This document shows, piece after piece, positions 44,988 through 54,587 of a DNA stretch of 64,000 nt. Under the pieces are notes generated by a model. It ran no database searches and had not been told where the DNA came from. It worked only from the letters and a program-made list of their open reading frames with translations. Every line of letters starts with the position of its first letter. Positions within the stretch are counted from its first letter, which is position 1. This DNA is from Methanobacterium_D sp040373355 (GTDB lineage Archaea > Methanobacteriota > Methanobacteria > Methanobacteriales > Methanobacteriaceae): NCBI RefSeq assembly GCF_047495555.1, contig NZ_CP166866.1:62001-126000 (forward strand), written 5' to 3'. A program made the position numbers and the translations under genes.

Positions 44988-46646
44988 TTAAATTCCTTCT
45001 TCTTCAGCTAGCTTCCTTTTAAGAATTTCAACTGCATTTTCACGCATTTTAAACTTCTGTATTTTCCCACTTGCTGTAAGCGGGAACTCATCTACAAAGA
45101 AAACGTGCTTAGGCACCTTATATCTTGCTATTTTAGATAATGCATAATCCCTAACATCTTCTTCACAAATATCTGCATCATCTTCAGCAATTACAAATGC
45201 ACCTACAATTTCCCCATATTTTTCATCAGGAATTCCTATAACTTGCACATCCCTAATTCCAGGCATTGTATAAAGGAATTCTTCAATTTCACGAGGATAG
45301 ATGTTTTCTCCTCCGCGAATTATCATGTCTTTGATTCTTCCAACAATAGTATAATATCCATCTTCATCTACTGTTGCTAAATCACCACTGTGAAGCCATC
45401 CATCTTCATCAATTGCTTCTGCTGTCATTTCAGGCATTTTATAGTAACCTTTCATGACATTAAATCCTCTGCAACATATTTCTCCAGGTTCTCCAGGTCC
45501 AAGAGTTTCGCCAGTTTCGGGATCAACAAGTTTAACTTCTATATCCGGTAAAGGTGTTCCAACAGTATTTACACGTTTTTCAACAGAATCATCTACACTG
45601 GTTTGTGTAAAAACAGGAGAAGCTTCAGTAAGGCCGTAAGCAATAGTAACTTCTTTCATATTCATGTCTGCGATTACCTTTTTCATAGCTTCAATTGGAC
45701 ATGGTGAACCTGCCATAATCCCAGTTCTAAGTGAGGAAAGATCAAACATATCAAACATTGGATGATTAAACTCTGCAATAAACATTGTCGGGACGCCATA
45801 CAGTGCTGTACACTTCTCTTTTTGGACTGCGGCAAGAACCATAAGTGGATCAAATTGCTCAAGCATTACAAGAGTTCCACCATGAGTAAGTATTGCCATA
45901 ACTCCTAAAACTATCCCAAAACAATGGAAAAGGGGAACAGGAAGGCATAACCTATCTTCTTCTGTAAATTTTTGTCTTTCTCCGATATGATATCCGTCAT
46001 TAATGATATTTTTATGTGTAAGCATTACTCCTTTAGGGAAACCAGTTGTTCCAGAAGTATACTGCATATTTATTACATCATCACTATCTAATATTTCCTT
46101 AATCTTTAGAAACTCACTATCATCAGTATGTTTGCCAAGAAGCATTAACTCATTAGTATTATACATTCCACGGTGTTTTTCCTGCCCAACATAGATTACA
46201 CTTTTAAGGTGAGGGAATTTACTGCTTTTTAAATTTCCCCTATTACTTGTTTTAAGTTCAGGAACAAGTTCATACATTATATCCAAATAATTTACATCCC
46301 TGAATCCTTCAGTTATACCTATTGCTTTCATATCTGATTGTTCTAAAACATAAGCCACTTCATGGCTCCTATATGCAGTATTTACTGTTACAAGGACTGC
46401 ACCTATTTTTGCTGTTGCAAATAAGAAAGTGAGCCAGTCAGGGACATTAAGCGCCCATATTCCAACATGATCGCCTTTGGTGATTCCAATTGAAAGGAAT
46501 CCCTTTGCAAGCATATCTACTCGTTCATTAAATTGTTTATATGTAAAGCGAAGGTCTCTATCCGGATAAACAATAAATTCTCTATCTGGATCTTTTTCAA
46601 CCATTTTTTCAAAGAATTCCCCAAGTGTATCTTCTGTAAAAAGCAT
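44988..46646 (-). CDS. AMP-forming acyl-CoA synthetase
   Basis: 552-residue ANL-family ligase. Motifs: MQYTSGTTGFPKGVMLTHKN (P-loop-like), IAYGLTEASP, WLHSGDLATVDEDGYYTIVG and the C-terminal catalytic lysine in LTASGKIQKFKM. The type is close to medium/long-chain fatty acid CoA ligases. Archaeal lipids are isoprenoid, so a fatty-acid or aromatic acid substrate is of interest. It forms a likely operon with a thioesterase 22 bases upstream, under a cupin-type regulator. Confidence 0.93.
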   Translation of the reverse strand: MLFTEDTLGEFFEKMVEKDPDREFIVYPDRDLRFTYKQFNERVDMLAKGFLSIGITKGDHVGIWALNVPDWLTFLFATAKIGAVLVTVNTAYRSHEVAYVLEQSDMKAIGITEGFRDVNYLDIMYELVPELKTSNRGNLKSSKFPHLKSVIYVGQEKHRGMYNTNELMLLGKHTDDSEFLKIKEILDSDDVINMQYTSGTTGFPKGVMLTHKNIINDGYHIGERQKFTEEDRLCLPVPLFHCFGIVLGVMAILTHGGTLVMLEQFDPLMVLAAVQKEKCTALYGVPTMFIAEFNHPMFDMFDLSSLRTGIMAGSPCPIEAMKKVIADMNMKEVTIAYGLTEASPVFTQTSVDDSVEKRVNTVGTPLPDIEVKLVDPETGETLGPGEPGEICCRGFNVMKGYYKMPEMTAEAIDEDGWLHSGDLATVDEDGYYTIVGRIKDMIIRGGENIYPREIEEFLYTMPGIRDVQVIGIPDEKYGEIVGAFVIAEDDADICEEDVRDYALSKIARYKVPKHVFFVDEFPLTASGKIQKFKMRENAVEILKRKLAEEEGI

Positions 46647-46667
46647 TTAAACCCCTTTTTATCATTA

Positions 46668-47081
46668 TTATTTACTATTATCTTCAACTATTAGATGTTC
46701 CTTTAATTGAGCCCTTATATCTTCAGGAATCTTGACTGCTTTTTGATTAATAAAATCAAAGTGTACAAGAACTGCTTTTCCTTTAGCTTTAAGTTCGTCA
46801 TCTTGCCATGCTTCATGACCTATTGTAAATGAAGAATTACCAATATGAGTTATATAGTTCCTTATTTCCACATCTTTTCCATAGAACATCTGCCCTATGT
46901 AATCAAATTCAGTTCTAACAAGAATTAGCTTCCATTTTTCGTAACTTAAGTCTAAATCTGGTGTAAACATCCGGAATATTGGATTTCTTCCAACTTCAAA
47001 CCATTCTACAAGGGCTATATTGTTTATGTGTCTAAGTCCGTCTGCATCTCCGAATCGTGGTGTAACTTTCTCTATAAACAT
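46668..47081 (-). CDS. Hotdog-fold acyl-CoA thioesterase (4HBT)
   Basis: About 137 residues. VTPRFGDADGLRHINNIALV is the 4-hydroxybenzoyl-CoA thioesterase active-site pattern (catalytic Asp before the helix), with LVRTEFDYIGQMFYGKDVEI and SSFTIGHEAWQ following. Start: ATG at 47081 fits the family; one at 47093 has its ribosome binding site touching the codon. With the acyl-CoA ligase it would set the balance of free acid and CoA thioester. Confidence 0.88.
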   Translation of the reverse strand: MFIEKVTPRFGDADGLRHINNIALVEWFEVGRNPIFRMFTPDLDLSYEKWKLILVRTEFDYIGQMFYGKDVEIRNYITHIGNSSFTIGHEAWQDDELKAKGKAVLVHFDFINQKAVKIPEDIRAQLKEHLIVEDNSK

Positions 47082-47131
47082 TTCTAAATACATCTCCTAA
47101 TTATATTGCTCAATGTGATTCTTTTGTAAAC

Positions 47132-47184
47132 AATATTCAGTATACTGAATATTAGAGTCATTAACATCTGTATAACTCTAATAT
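47132..47184 (-). promoter_or_regulatory. Two interlocked palindromes, likely operator of the acyl-CoA operon
   Basis: AATATTCAGTATACTGAATATT (47132-47153) is a perfect palindrome. Overlapping it, ATATTAGAGT (47149-47158) and ACTCTAATAT (47175-47184) are perfect 10-base arms. The block lies 40-90 bases upstream of the thioesterase start and just after the regulator gene, where the thioesterase-ligase promoter must be. Confidence 0.6.
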
Positions 47185-47219
47185 ATCTCCTAATTCAATA
47201 ATGTGACTAACTGTTTATT

Positions 47220-47798
47220 TTAAAACGGCGTATATACAACTGCAAGAATTTTAGCATCTTTTCCTCCATAAGAGTGAAGGTCATGAGGTACTATAGAATC
47301 ATAATAAATACTGTCACCGGTAGAAACAATATACTTATCCTGACCGTATAAAATCTCAATTTCTCCTTCCATAACATAAATGAACTCTTCTCCTTCATGA
47401 GAAGATAATTTATAGTCTTCTGTTTCTGGAGGATGAACATCAATAATGAAAGGCTCCATATGCCGATCTGCCTTTCCTGATGCGAGTGGATAAAAGTCAA
47501 GAGCACTCATATGAGGATGATCTTCCTTTCCTGAAAAGTGTATAACTTGCTCAGATTCTCCAGATTTTACCATTACAGGTCCTGTTTGTGGGGCATCATC
47601 AAGGAATGTACCTAATCTTACTCCTAAAGCCCTTGCAATCTTAATAAGTGGAGTAAGCGAAGGAATTAATTCTCCACTTTCAATATTTGTTATAACTTCA
47701 CTGCTGCACTGGCTTTGAGCTGCCAGTTCTTCAACAGACATTTCCTGATTTTCCCTTATCTGTTTTATCTTAGCTCCAAGTTGATTTTCCTCTGACAT
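47220..47798 (-). CDS. XRE-family regulator with C-terminal cupin sensor
   Basis: 192 residues. N-terminal helix-turn-helix (GAKIKQIRENQEMSVEELAA then SSEVITNIESGELIPSLTPL), C-terminal cupin barrel (SSHEGEEFIYVMEGEIEILY; GDSIYYDSIVPHDLHSYGG). AAGGAG precedes the ATG. Regulators of this build sense small ligands such as amino acids or acyl compounds in the cupin. Position upstream of the thioesterase-ligase pair, with palindromes between, makes that pair the likely target. The aminotransferase gene lies 36 bases upstream on the same strand. Confidence 0.9.
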   Translation of the reverse strand: MSEENQLGAKIKQIRENQEMSVEELAAQSQCSSEVITNIESGELIPSLTPLIKIARALGVRLGTFLDDAPQTGPVMVKSGESEQVIHFSGKEDHPHMSALDFYPLASGKADRHMEPFIIDVHPPETEDYKLSSHEGEEFIYVMEGEIEILYGQDKYIVSTGDSIYYDSIVPHDLHSYGGKDAKILAVVYTPF

Positions 47799-47834
47799 TG
47801 CAATTCTCCTTTTACTTAATTATAATCAAATCAT

Positions 47835-48956
47835 TTATTCATTAATATTAACTGTTTCAAGCCTGTTCATTGCTTCATTTAATTGCTCATATGACGCAGC
47901 GTAAGATATTCTGAAATGACCTTCACCACATTTTCCAAAGCTTGAACCACCTACAATTATAACTCCTTTTTTAATAGCATCAGCAACAAACTCATTTGAA
48001 TTATTAACCCTTGGAAATACATAAAATGCTCCTTTAGGAGATTTAATTGGTATATTCATTTCATTTAATCTTTTAACTACAAGATCTCTTCTTCTTTTAA
48101 ATTCACCTAACATTTCAGCTACACAATCTTGAGGGCCTGTTAATGCCTCAAGAGCAGCTGCTTGGGATAAAGATGTGGCACATGCAGCATTATATTGATG
48201 TATCTTCAACATTTCCTCAGTTATTTCTGGTTTAGCAGCTACATAACCTATCCTAAAACCAGTCATTGCATAAGTCTTAGAAAAGCCGTTTATGGTAATT
48301 GCGTTATCTGTATATTTTCCAGGGCTGTAGTGCTTTCCTTCATAGATTATTTTCTCATAAATCTCATCAGATATCAAATAAATATTATGATCTTCGGCTA
48401 TTTCAGCAATACCTTTAACATCTTCCTTTTGCATGACTGCACCAGTTGGATTTGCAGGTGAATTTAATATAATTGCCTTAGTTTTATCTGTAACCGTGTC
48501 AAGAACATTTTCTGCAGTCATTTGAAATTCATTTTCTTCATGAAGTTCAACGGGTACCATTTTACCTTCTGCAAGCTTAACACACGGATCATATGATAAA
48601 AATCCAGGATCAGGAATTAAAACCTCATCTCCTTTATTTACTAATGCTTGAAGACTTATATGAAGCGCTTCACTTGCCCCAACAGTTACTATGATATCTT
48701 CTGGATCTGATTCTATCTTATTTTCATCTGCTAACTTACAAGATATTGCTTCTCTAAGTTCAATAATACCTTTGTTTGAAGTATAATGGGTGAATCCCTC
48801 ATCCAAAGCACATTTAACTGCATCTCTTATGTGCTCTGGCGTATCAAAATCTGGTTCACCAAGGCTCAAGTTTATGGCATTTTCTGGAGTAAGATCAAAC
48901 ATTTTCCTTATTTCAGAAAGTTGTATAGATTTACATCTTCTTGCTGGTTGAAACAT
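47835..48956 (-). CDS. Class I/II aminotransferase (aspartate aminotransferase-like)
   Basis: 373 residues. INLSLGEPDFDTPEHI, YTSNKGIIELREAI, NSPANPTGAVMQKED and the PLP-lysine in INGFSKTYAMTGFRIGYVA are the fold-type I aspartate aminotransferase marks. In methanogens several such paralogues exist with aspartate, aromatic or other specificities. It may share a transcript with the XRE-cupin regulator downstream. Confidence 0.92.
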   Translation of the reverse strand: MFQPARRCKSIQLSEIRKMFDLTPENAINLSLGEPDFDTPEHIRDAVKCALDEGFTHYTSNKGIIELREAISCKLADENKIESDPEDIIVTVGASEALHISLQALVNKGDEVLIPDPGFLSYDPCVKLAEGKMVPVELHEENEFQMTAENVLDTVTDKTKAIILNSPANPTGAVMQKEDVKGIAEIAEDHNIYLISDEIYEKIIYEGKHYSPGKYTDNAITINGFSKTYAMTGFRIGYVAAKPEITEEMLKIHQYNAACATSLSQAAALEALTGPQDCVAEMLGEFKRRRDLVVKRLNEMNIPIKSPKGAFYVFPRVNNSNEFVADAIKKGVIIVGGSSFGKCGEGHFRISYAASYEQLNEAMNRLETVNINE

Positions 48957-49123
48957 AGTAATTACCGTTGTTTTTTAGATAAATCAAAAATTGTCTTATT
49001 ATTTAATATAATCTTATAATTTTATTGTAAGAACATTATATAAGGTTATATTTTATTTGCTTTTATAATTTATAAGAATAAATGTTTGAAAATAAAAAGG
49101 ATAATAAAATAAAAAATAAGGTA

Positions 49124-50482
49124 TTAAATAATGTTTTTATACCTTAAAAACGCAAGCATCTGACTATATGATTTATCAACACTTCCAGAAGCCACAACAC
49201 CATGAGAAGATAAAACTTCACATGTAACAGATGGAATTCCTGCTAAATTAGATACATCCTCTACTGCCCCTGGATATTCTGCCCCTGCTCGGGAATATGA
49301 AATTAATGCAGATCCTGTTTGACTGCTAATGTAATTAGCAATGGTGTAACTTTCATATGTAGGTGATTTTGTGCAAAGAACACTATTTTTACCAGGGAAA
49401 CCTCCAGGTTGAGTTGAATGGAAATCTCCAAGCGCATTTACCTGTAATCCATTAGCTTTATTTATTAACTGGTTGGTTGGAGTTCCTGCAACATTGGCCA
49501 CACTATTTAGATTTTTCCCGCCCCATAATCGTGTATTCTGTGCAGTGCTTGATGGAGCTACAAATGGTACTATATAAACAGTTCCCCTAATTGGAGTTGT
49601 TGAAAGGTAGTTTATAAGTTTCATTGATGCTATTTGAGCAGGTAGCTCATTTCCATGGACTCCTGCACTAATCATCACTTTAGGATTATCTCCATTACCA
49701 AAAGTAACCACTGGAGTTCCACTTTTAGCCATATTAACTATATCTGTTGTTATCTGAGTGTTAGGAATATTATTTCTAATATAGGAGTTTCTGCTAACAT
49801 CCCCACCAGTTCCAGTTATAATAACTTCCATCTTAGGATTATTTACTATTTGTGGAGTATTTCCAGTTGTTGATCCACTAATAACAGATCCAGTCCATGC
49901 ATTTAAAGAGGCATAATTAGGTAAACCCCCATTTTGACCATAAAAATTCATTATTCTAGAATACATGTAAACTAATGATTCATATCGAATTTTTCCTAAT
50001 GATGAATCCATATAGGAAGGTGCAGCACCACTAGATTCCATACTGGCCTTAATCTGGTTTGCCAAATTAATATATTCTGATTTATATATATTTCCACTTC
50101 TAAGTGCCTCCATACTGCTAGAAGGATTCTGGAAATTATATTGACTTATTGAAGCCATATTTCCGTTGTTTACATTTGAAGTTGCAGTTACAAGCAAATA
50201 TAAGAAATCGGGCATTTTTACCTGTTGAGTTCCAATTGTAACATAACCAGGAAGTTTTTTATTGGTTTCTATAAACGCTTTAACTCTTTTTGCAGCATCT
50301 TCGATCTGATACAAACTGTAATAATTACCAGTTGAAGTTAACTGAACTGCTTGAACAATATTTACACCACTTGAATCTACTGCAGATAAACTGTTAGATT
50401 CTACTGCAGCAACTCCGTTTAAAGTTATAAATACTGCAGATAAAAGAATTAAAATCGCCGTAATTTTCTGCTTTTCTTTAAT
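49124..50482 (-). CDS. Secreted pseudomurein-binding zinc hydrolase (AstE/M14-like), AUU start
   Basis: About 452 residues. Residues 1-29 are a signal peptide (KEKQKITAILILLSAVF, cleavage near VAA-VES). Two pseudomurein-binding repeats follow (AAKRVKAFIETNKKLPGYV; LANQIKASMESSGAAPSYM). The C-terminal half is a succinylglutamate desuccinylase/carboxypeptidase-like domain with the zinc motif GVHGNELPA and a later GDFHST. It is likely a cell-wall peptide hydrolase. A frame starting at 50314 would lack the signal peptide. Upstream, GGAGG is 7 bases before ATT at 50482 (ATA at 50485 is nearer), with no ATG, GTG or TTG suitable. Confidence 0.82.
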   Translation of the reverse strand: MKEKQKITAILILLSAVFITLNGVAAVESNSLSAVDSSGVNIVQAVQLTSTGNYYSLYQIEDAAKRVKAFIETNKKLPGYVTIGTQQVKMPDFLYLLVTATSNVNNGNMASISQYNFQNPSSSMEALRSGNIYKSEYINLANQIKASMESSGAAPSYMDSSLGKIRYESLVYMYSRIMNFYGQNGGLPNYASLNAWTGSVISGSTTGNTPQIVNNPKMEVIITGTGGDVSRNSYIRNNIPNTQITTDIVNMAKSGTPVVTFGNGDNPKVMISAGVHGNELPAQIASMKLINYLSTTPIRGTVYIVPFVAPSSTAQNTRLWGGKNLNSVANVAGTPTNQLINKANGLQVNALGDFHSTQPGGFPGKNSVLCTKSPTYESYTIANYISSQTGSALISYSRAGAEYPGAVEDVSNLAGIPSVTCEVLSSHGVVASGSVDKSYSQMLAFLRYKNII

Positions 50483-50486
50483 TATA

Positions 50487-50507
50487 CCGCCTCCTTACCC
50501 TGTAAGG
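50487..50507 (-). promoter_or_regulatory. Ribosome binding site partly held in a hairpin
   Basis: On the minus strand CCTTAC-AGG-GTAAGG (50507-50493) forms a hairpin whose 3' arm runs into AAGGAGG, the ribosome binding site of the wall hydrolase. With the non-standard start this suggests tight translational control. Confidence 0.45.
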
Positions 50508-50796
50508 TATGAATAGAAATCAACTTTGGAGCATATATATTCTTTGAAAGAACCTAAAAAAATCAGGACTTAAATAAGTTATTTTTTTATTTAAAGCAAC
50601 TAAATAAAGAATTTAATCTAAAAACTAAAATTATTCAATGATCTATATATCTTATAATGAAAAATAATATGCTAATTAAATATATGATAACAATTATGGT
50701 TTAAATCACGTGAATTCGTTAAATTAATTATTTAAATAATTATAAATAATAAAATCAATTGAAAGAACTAATTTTGATGTCTTCTATCAATATTAT
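50508..50796. other. AT-rich intergenic stretch
   Basis: Promoter region of the wall hydrolase; no coding frame or further structure that I can support. Confidence 0.3.
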
Positions 50797-52350
50797 TTAT
50801 TGATAGCATGCTCCACAATTATAACATCCAAATGTTTCACACCAGGGAGTTATATCCTTATTTAATGATTTATGGTACTCTTCTTTTAAAAATTCATTCT
50901 TAATACCCACATCAATATTTTTCCAAGGTAACTCATCATCCAAATCCCATTGAATACTTATTTGTTCAAAATCTTTAAATTTATTTTTCTTTGTGTAAGT
51001 TTTCTCAATTAAATCACCTAATTGAGCATCTCCAATAGATAATAGATTCTGAATATGTGCATTTTTCAAATCTTCAATTTTAAAATTAATATTTTTTAAG
51101 TTTTTATTTAAATAATCAAATTTGAGCTTTAAGTCATTATAATCAAATTTTTCCCATTGAAAAGGAGTATGAGGTTTTGGAATAAATGGATTTATACTTA
51201 TCCTAACTGCATTTTTCCGTTTGGTTAGTTTATGGAGATTTTTTATATAATCAGCCATCTTTTTAACATGTTCCATAGTTTCTTGAGGTAATCCTACTAA
51301 AAAATACAATTTAACATTCATATTTCTTTTAAATGCTATTTTAATGACATCAAGAACCATATCATCAGTTATAGGTTTATTTAATACTTTTCTAAGTTCA
51401 TATGTTGATTCAGGAGCAATGGTTATTGTTTTAAGCCCACTTTTTGCTAAAATATCAATTAGATTATCATTAATAGCTTCTATCCTAAGTGATGGACTTG
51501 TAACTCTAAATCCTCTTTCCATTAGTCCTTTACATAATTCTTCTATTTTAGAATATCCTGAAACATCTGTACCAATTAAAGCTATTTTATTTAACCCTGT
51601 TGCCTTTCTACCTTTTTCTGCTATTTTAAATAGTTTTTTTAAGGATGCTTCTCTTCGTGGCCTATAAATACAGCCCGCCATACAGAACCTGCAACCACGA
51701 GTGCAGCCCCTTGAAACTCCAAGCAGAAACGCGTCTCCAAATGCAGGTATGAATCTCTTATCATTAGTTTTAGGGATAATTTGCTTAATAGGGTGCCATG
51801 CATCATCCATATCTTTTACAGTAACAATCTTTGCAGGATTATCTGGAATATAGACTCCTTTTATGTCTAAAAAAGCATCTATTTCTTTTCGGGGATTGTC
51901 CAGTTCCAGGTATAAATCTAAAACATCATCAAGAACTTCTTCAGCTTCCCCTACAATAAAAAGATCAATGAATTTACTCATAGGTAGTGGATTTGAACTT
52001 GCGCAGGGGCCTCCAGCAATAACAAATGGATCTTTATCTGTTCTTTCTTTTTTTCTAAGATTAATTTTGGCTTTACTCAACATTCTAAGTACATTAAAAT
52101 AGTCTTGCTCATATTGCAGTGAAAAACTAATAATATCAAAATCATGAAGCTTTGAGTTAGTTTCTAAACTTTCAGAATACGGATAGACAACTCTTTCACA
52201 GTAAATATCTTCTCTAGAATTTAGGAAATCATATATAATATGAAATCCAAGTGAAGACATTGCTGCTTTATAGAGGTTAGGATAGCAGGATGCAAACCTT
52301 AAATCTACTTTCTGGAAATTTTTAATTACCACATTTTGCTCACGAAGCAT
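50797..52350 (-). CDS. B12-binding-type radical SAM protein
   Basis: 517 residues. The first 170 residues resemble a cobalamin-binding Rossmann region (DIISFSLQYEQDYFNVLRML; FVIAGGPCASSNPLPMSKFI; DLFIVGEAEEVLDDVLDLY), followed by the radical SAM motif SRGCTRGCRFCMAGCIYRPR (CxxxCxxC). The C-terminus has a cluster of cysteines (CETFGCYNCGACYQ) that could bind a further Fe-S site. This layout is shared with TIGR03960-like proteins. Substrate unknown. Confidence 0.85.
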   Translation of the reverse strand: MLREQNVVIKNFQKVDLRFASCYPNLYKAAMSSLGFHIIYDFLNSREDIYCERVVYPYSESLETNSKLHDFDIISFSLQYEQDYFNVLRMLSKAKINLRKKERTDKDPFVIAGGPCASSNPLPMSKFIDLFIVGEAEEVLDDVLDLYLELDNPRKEIDAFLDIKGVYIPDNPAKIVTVKDMDDAWHPIKQIIPKTNDKRFIPAFGDAFLLGVSRGCTRGCRFCMAGCIYRPRREASLKKLFKIAEKGRKATGLNKIALIGTDVSGYSKIEELCKGLMERGFRVTSPSLRIEAINDNLIDILAKSGLKTITIAPESTYELRKVLNKPITDDMVLDVIKIAFKRNMNVKLYFLVGLPQETMEHVKKMADYIKNLHKLTKRKNAVRISINPFIPKPHTPFQWEKFDYNDLKLKFDYLNKNLKNINFKIEDLKNAHIQNLLSIGDAQLGDLIEKTYTKKNKFKDFEQISIQWDLDDELPWKNIDVGIKNEFLKEEYHKSLNKDITPWCETFGCYNCGACYQ

Positions 52351-52500
52351 AATTTATAATTTGATTTAAGAATAAATAACAATATCTAAATTTCAAAAAT
52401 ATGTTTTAATTAATATCTATTTAAATCGTTTAGTTACAATTAAACTCACATTAGTTAGAAATGATACTAAAATGAATATAATAAATTAATTAGTGATATA

Positions 52501-54075
52501 ATGGACGTAATTAACGCTAAATTTAAAAATAATCTCGATATTATTTTTGTTCTTGCATTATATTTAATAATGGGAATATTACTAATAAACAACTATCAGT
52601 ACGCCTTAAGCGATGATGGTATCTCATATATTAATATTGCCCAAAAATATTTAAATGGAAATTTTGCAGATGCAATTAATGGATACTGGGGGCCACTCAT
52701 ATCATGGTTACTTGCTCCAATGTTATATTTTTTTAGTTCAAGTCCAGCATCTTCAGTTTATTTAATGAAATTATTTTCTCTAGTCACTGGATTTTTTACT
52801 ATAATTGGAATAAAATTAATTGTCGATAATTTTGAAATAGATAATGTAATTAAAAGATTAATGATATTTTCTTTAATTCCAATTATTGTGCAATTTTCAT
52901 TTTATATTACTACTCCTGACTTATTAATTACTTGTATACTAATATATTATCTATATTTTATATTTAGCCCAAAATACATAGATAATTGGCATATGGGGCT
53001 GATGTGTGGATTCACTGGAGCTTTAGCTTATTTAAGCAAAAGTTTTGCCTTACCCTTCTTTCTATCGCATTTTATATTATTTAACTTATTTTTCTATTTC
53101 AGGAACTTAAATAAAGAAAAACGGATTAAAATAGTAAGAAATTTATTTATTGGTTTAATAATATTTTTTATAATTAGTGGAGTATGGATTGCATTAATAA
53201 GTGATAAATATGGGAAAATAACAATAGGCACTTCTGGAGAGTATAATCATAACTTATTAGGTCCTGAATCTCTAGGACATTATCAACATTATAGTGGACT
53301 TGTAAAACCTCCAAATGATTCCGCAGGTAGTGCATGGGAGGATCCTTCATACTATAAAATGAAATCATGGAGTATTAACTCGTGGGAAAATTTTAAATTT
53401 CAAATAGAAATTATTTTAAAAAATATTGTTAATATGATTAATATTATTGAATTATTTTCTATATTTTCCATTGTAATAATTATTGGTGCTATATTTCTTA
53501 TTATCAGATCGAGTACAGATCATGTCTCAAGAGATAAATTAATTTATTTATTAATAACTATCCTGATCTATTCTGGAGGATATATCTTAATTTTCGTTGA
53601 AGCTAGATATATATGGTTAATTGATATTTTACTATTAATTATGAGTAGCTACATACTTAGCTTACTATTCAAACTAAATTATATATCTAAAATCCAAAAA
53701 AATATTTTAATAACGTTTTTGGTACTATCTTTTATTATAAGTCCCATTTCTCTTTTAATTGTAGATTCACATATTGGAGAATCAACTTATAATTTAAGTG
53801 AAGAACTAAAAATTAATTATAATATTCATGGAAATTTAGCGTCAAATAATCAATTAGTAAACTCTGAAGTCATCGCTTTTTATACGGAAAGCAAATATTA
53901 CGGAAAACCAAAAAAAACTGATGACTACAATGAATTAAATATTGAATTAAAAAATAGTAATATTGATTATTATATAGTCTGGGGCGAATCAAAAGAAAAT
54001 AGTTATTTTTCAAAACGTTACAAAGAAATAACTAATGGAAATATTAAAAATTTAAGAATTTATTATTTAAGTTAA
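52501..54075 (+). CDS. GT39/ArnT-like membrane glycosyltransferase
   Basis: 524 residues with about eleven transmembrane helices and a C-terminal soluble domain. The first extracellular loop has ALSDDGISYINIAQKYLNG (acidic DD catalytic motif) and YWGPLISWLLAPM, as in GT-C transferases that use lipid-linked sugars. A second loop (GPESLGHYQHYSGLVKPP) is long. It probably glycosylates surface polymers or proteins. It is followed directly by coaD but there is no functional link. Confidence 0.8.
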   Translation: MDVINAKFKNNLDIIFVLALYLIMGILLINNYQYALSDDGISYINIAQKYLNGNFADAINGYWGPLISWLLAPMLYFFSSSPASSVYLMKLFSLVTGFFTIIGIKLIVDNFEIDNVIKRLMIFSLIPIIVQFSFYITTPDLLITCILIYYLYFIFSPKYIDNWHMGLMCGFTGALAYLSKSFALPFFLSHFILFNLFFYFRNLNKEKRIKIVRNLFIGLIIFFIISGVWIALISDKYGKITIGTSGEYNHNLLGPESLGHYQHYSGLVKPPNDSAGSAWEDPSYYKMKSWSINSWENFKFQIEIILKNIVNMINIIELFSIFSIVIIIGAIFLIIRSSTDHVSRDKLIYLLITILIYSGGYILIFVEARYIWLIDILLLIMSSYILSLLFKLNYISKIQKNILITFLVLSFIISPISLLIVDSHIGESTYNLSEELKINYNIHGNLASNNQLVNSEVIAFYTESKYYGKPKKTDDYNELNIELKNSNIDYYIVWGESKENSYFSKRYKEITNGNIKNLRIYYLS

Positions 54076-54091
54076 TAAAAAGGTAAAATAA

Positions 54092-54550
54092 ATGAAGTTT
54101 AAAAATGTAGCAGTCGGAGGAACATTCGACCATTTCCATAAGGGTCACGAGAAATTGCTCAATAAAGCATTTGAAGTAGGCCATAATGTATTAATCGGGG
54201 TCACTTCGGATAAATTCGGTAGTAAAAAAGGCAATATTGAACCTTGTTCAAAGAGAATCTCAAGATTAGAAGATTTCCTAAAGAAATTCGATTCAAGATA
54301 CATGGTTAAACGATTAGAGGAACCATTTGGTCCAACAACTGATGATTCTGAAATTGATGCAATAGTTGTAAGCCGGGAAACAAAGCCTACTGCAGAGCTA
54401 ATTAATGAAAAAAGGGAAAAAAAGAGAATGAACTCCCTTGAAATATTCATAATTGATTGGGTATTGGCTGATGATGGTAAACCTATTTCTTCAACTAGAA
54501 TAAGAAATGGAGAAATAGATAGAAACGGTAAAGTGCTTAAAGATACTTAA
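54092..54550 (+). CDS. coaD: Phosphopantetheine adenylyltransferase (archaeal CoaD)
   Basis: Makes dephospho-CoA in coenzyme A synthesis. 152 residues. Nucleotidyltransferase motif VGGTFDHFHKGHEKLL (HxGH variant HKGH) and SSTRIRNGEID (the second phosphate-binding motif ISSTRIR). Archaeal form is distinct from the bacterial protein. AAGGTAAAA precedes the ATG. Confidence 0.94.
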   Translation: MKFKNVAVGGTFDHFHKGHEKLLNKAFEVGHNVLIGVTSDKFGSKKGNIEPCSKRISRLEDFLKKFDSRYMVKRLEEPFGPTTDDSEIDAIVVSRETKPTAELINEKREKKRMNSLEIFIIDWVLADDGKPISSTRIRNGEIDRNGKVLKDT

Positions 54551-54587
54551 AACTTAACAATATACATCAATTAGAGGACAGATTAAT

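Noticed and set aside
48195..49019. Plus-strand frames within the aminotransferase region
   Set aside because: Antisense shadows with Cys/Phe-rich, non-protein-like composition.
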